Assembly: GCA_002973575.1 (NCBI GenBank)
Contig: PVEQ01000011.1
Span: 1 to 64,000 of the forward strand
Origin: Sediminibacterium magnilacihabitans
GTDB taxonomy: Bacteria > Bacteroidota > Bacteroidia > Chitinophagales > Chitinophagaceae
Reading direction: 5' to 3'
Length of the DNA stretch: 64,000 nucleotides
The notes beneath the pieces are model-generated. The model saw only the letters and a list, made by a program, of their open reading frames with translations. It was not told where the DNA came from and ran no database searches. Shown one piece after another: positions 63,463 through 64,000 of this stretch. The position numbers were made by a program, and so were the translations under genes. Within the stretch, counting starts at the first letter, position 1. Every line of letters begins with the position of its first letter.

Positions 63463-63808
63463 CGTCTTTAGGGTTATCCAGCACTATCGCAATGATCAGG
63501 TTAATGATCTTTTTCTCGTATTTCCGGCGTACCATCACCAATAATACCAGTACCAGCACATAAAAGCCCGCCACCAGGCCAAAGCCTTTGTACAGGCTGC
63601 CGGTTAGGTCGGCAAAATAATAGCCTGCCATGATGCTCAGGAACAGGATGATCAAAGCAGCCAGTATGGCCATCACCAATACCGAAAACAGCACCGCCAC
63701 CAGCCTGGCCAGCCGGCCGGTACCCTGCAGCTTCATGAGTAAGAGACGGTCGAGCAGGTATTGTTCCAGCTCTTTGCGCGACTCGGTAAAGAAACGGTTC
63801 TTTTCCAT
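63449..63808 (-). CDS. Small two-helix membrane protein (DUF1469/holin-like)
   Basis: This 119-residue protein has an N-terminal charged helix (SRKELEQYLLDRLLLMKLQG) and two membrane segments (VAVLFSVLVMAILAALIILFL, FGLVAGFYVLVLVLLVMV) followed by a polar tail (RRKYEKKIINLIIAIVLDNPKDDD). That is the layout of the DUF1469/YqjE family, often annotated as phage holin family, in Bacteroidota and proteobacteria. A phage role is not implied. The function is probably at the cell envelope. It overlaps the next gene by 14 nt and is divergent from the transporter gene at 63862. Confidence 0.75.
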   Translation of the reverse strand: MEKNRFFTESRKELEQYLLDRLLLMKLQGTGRLARLVAVLFSVLVMAILAALIILFLSIMAGYYFADLTGSLYKGFGLVAGFYVLVLVLLVMVRRKYEKKIINLIIAIVLDNPKDDDRD

Positions 63809-63861
63809 CGGTGCGGGGTTTGAATTATATTCGTGAGGGGCTTTACGAAAATACGATAAGC

Positions 63862-64000
63862 ATGCTACAACGACAAGATTATAAGATCAACCGGTATTTT
63901 TTCCTGGCCATCATCATCCTCTTCGGCGTTTTCCTGCTGTACAGTCTGGTGCAGTTCCTCACCGCCTTTCTTGCAGCGATCATGTTTTATGTATTGAGTA
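63862..64000 (+). CDS. AI-2E family transporter (partial, N-terminal part)
   Basis: The window ends 46 codons into this gene. The visible part (MLQRQDYKINRYFFLAIIIL, then GVFLLYSLVQFLTAFLAAIMFYVLS) is a membrane segment pair typical of the N-terminus of the AI-2E/YdiK-PerM transporter family. The reading frame is open to the window end. The full gene is expected to encode about 340-370 residues. The family assignment rests on only the N-terminal 46 residues and is therefore moderate. Confidence 0.65.
   Translation, partial: MLQRQDYKINRYFFLAIIILFGVFLLYSLVQFLTAFLAAIMFYVLS

Noticed and set aside
63449..63808. Prophage remnant, based on the holin-like small membrane protein
   Set aside because: The DUF1469-type protein is a common chromosomal gene in Bacteroidota. 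No lysin, capsid, integrase or attachment site is nearby.

Overview
The window reads as a chromosomal segment of a Bacteroidota bacterium, most likely a member of the Chitinophagales (inference). The signs are two SusC/SusD outer-membrane uptake pairs, many lipoproteins with a Bacteroidota-style lipobox, an OmpA/PD40/TPR protein, a FtsZ with a very long C-terminal linker ending in PAYVRRN, an atpD-atpC pair split from the other ATP synthase genes, an almost complete lack of Shine-Dalgarno sites, and promoter motifs of the TAnnTTTG type. Visible stretches of about 60 kb contain no rRNA, tRNA, CRISPR array, prophage or insertion sequence that I could recognise.

Region 1 (1-16 kb) is accessory in character. 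Two leftward SusC-SusD operons (1.6-4.9 kb, and 10.3-16.0 kb with a third DUF1735-type lipoprotein gene) flank a visibly AT-rich block (5.2-10.2 kb). That block holds a secreted protein, an S41-type peptidase lipoprotein, a small beta-barrel protein and a large unrecognised lipoprotein. No glycoside hydrolase, sigma/anti-sigma pair or hybrid sensor lies beside either Sus pair, so their substrates cannot be read from context.

Region 2 (16.3-40.6 kb) is mostly housekeeping: folD, queE, a secreted cupin-like protein, an OmpA-family envelope protein, dprA, an MFS exporter, guaB, a photolyase, a class IV aminotransferase, a Nif3-like protein, a coiled-coil zinc-ribbon protein, a TPR protein, recN, fabI, two LolD/MacB-like ATPases, a cobalamin adenosyltransferase, gatC, a FadN-type fatty-acid oxidation enzyme and an ABC-2 exporter pair.

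Region 3 (40.6-57.4 kb) is the complete leftward division and cell-wall (dcw) cluster in the order mraZ, rsmH, ftsL, ftsI, murE, mraY, murD, ftsW, murG, murC, ftsQ, ftsA, ftsZ, closed by a terminator at 40.56 kb. murF, murB and ddl are absent from it. Upstream of mraZ is a four-fold 10-bp-period repeat that matches the known MraZ-box pattern.

Region 4 (57.5-64 kb) holds queA, an orphan sensor kinase, a YqgE-family protein, a tiny lysine-rich secreted protein, atpC-atpD, two small envelope-associated proteins and the start of an AI-2E-family transporter.

The most striking unexplained structure is a family of palindromic elements (arms beginning CGTCATCC, about 80-115 bp). Twelve copies lie between 24.6 and 63.2 kb and none in the first 24.6 kb. 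Six of them sit inside the dcw operon, one in every gap of 100 nt or more, and removing them would leave gaps of only 16-27 nt. A second palindrome family centred on GCTTAAGC flanks the lysine-rich gene as two doublets. Heptamer repeats cover the 3' ends of folD, dprA and the MFS gene. At least eight genes have a TAnnTTTG-type promoter core only 3-5 nt before the ATG, which predicts leaderless or nearly leaderless mRNAs.
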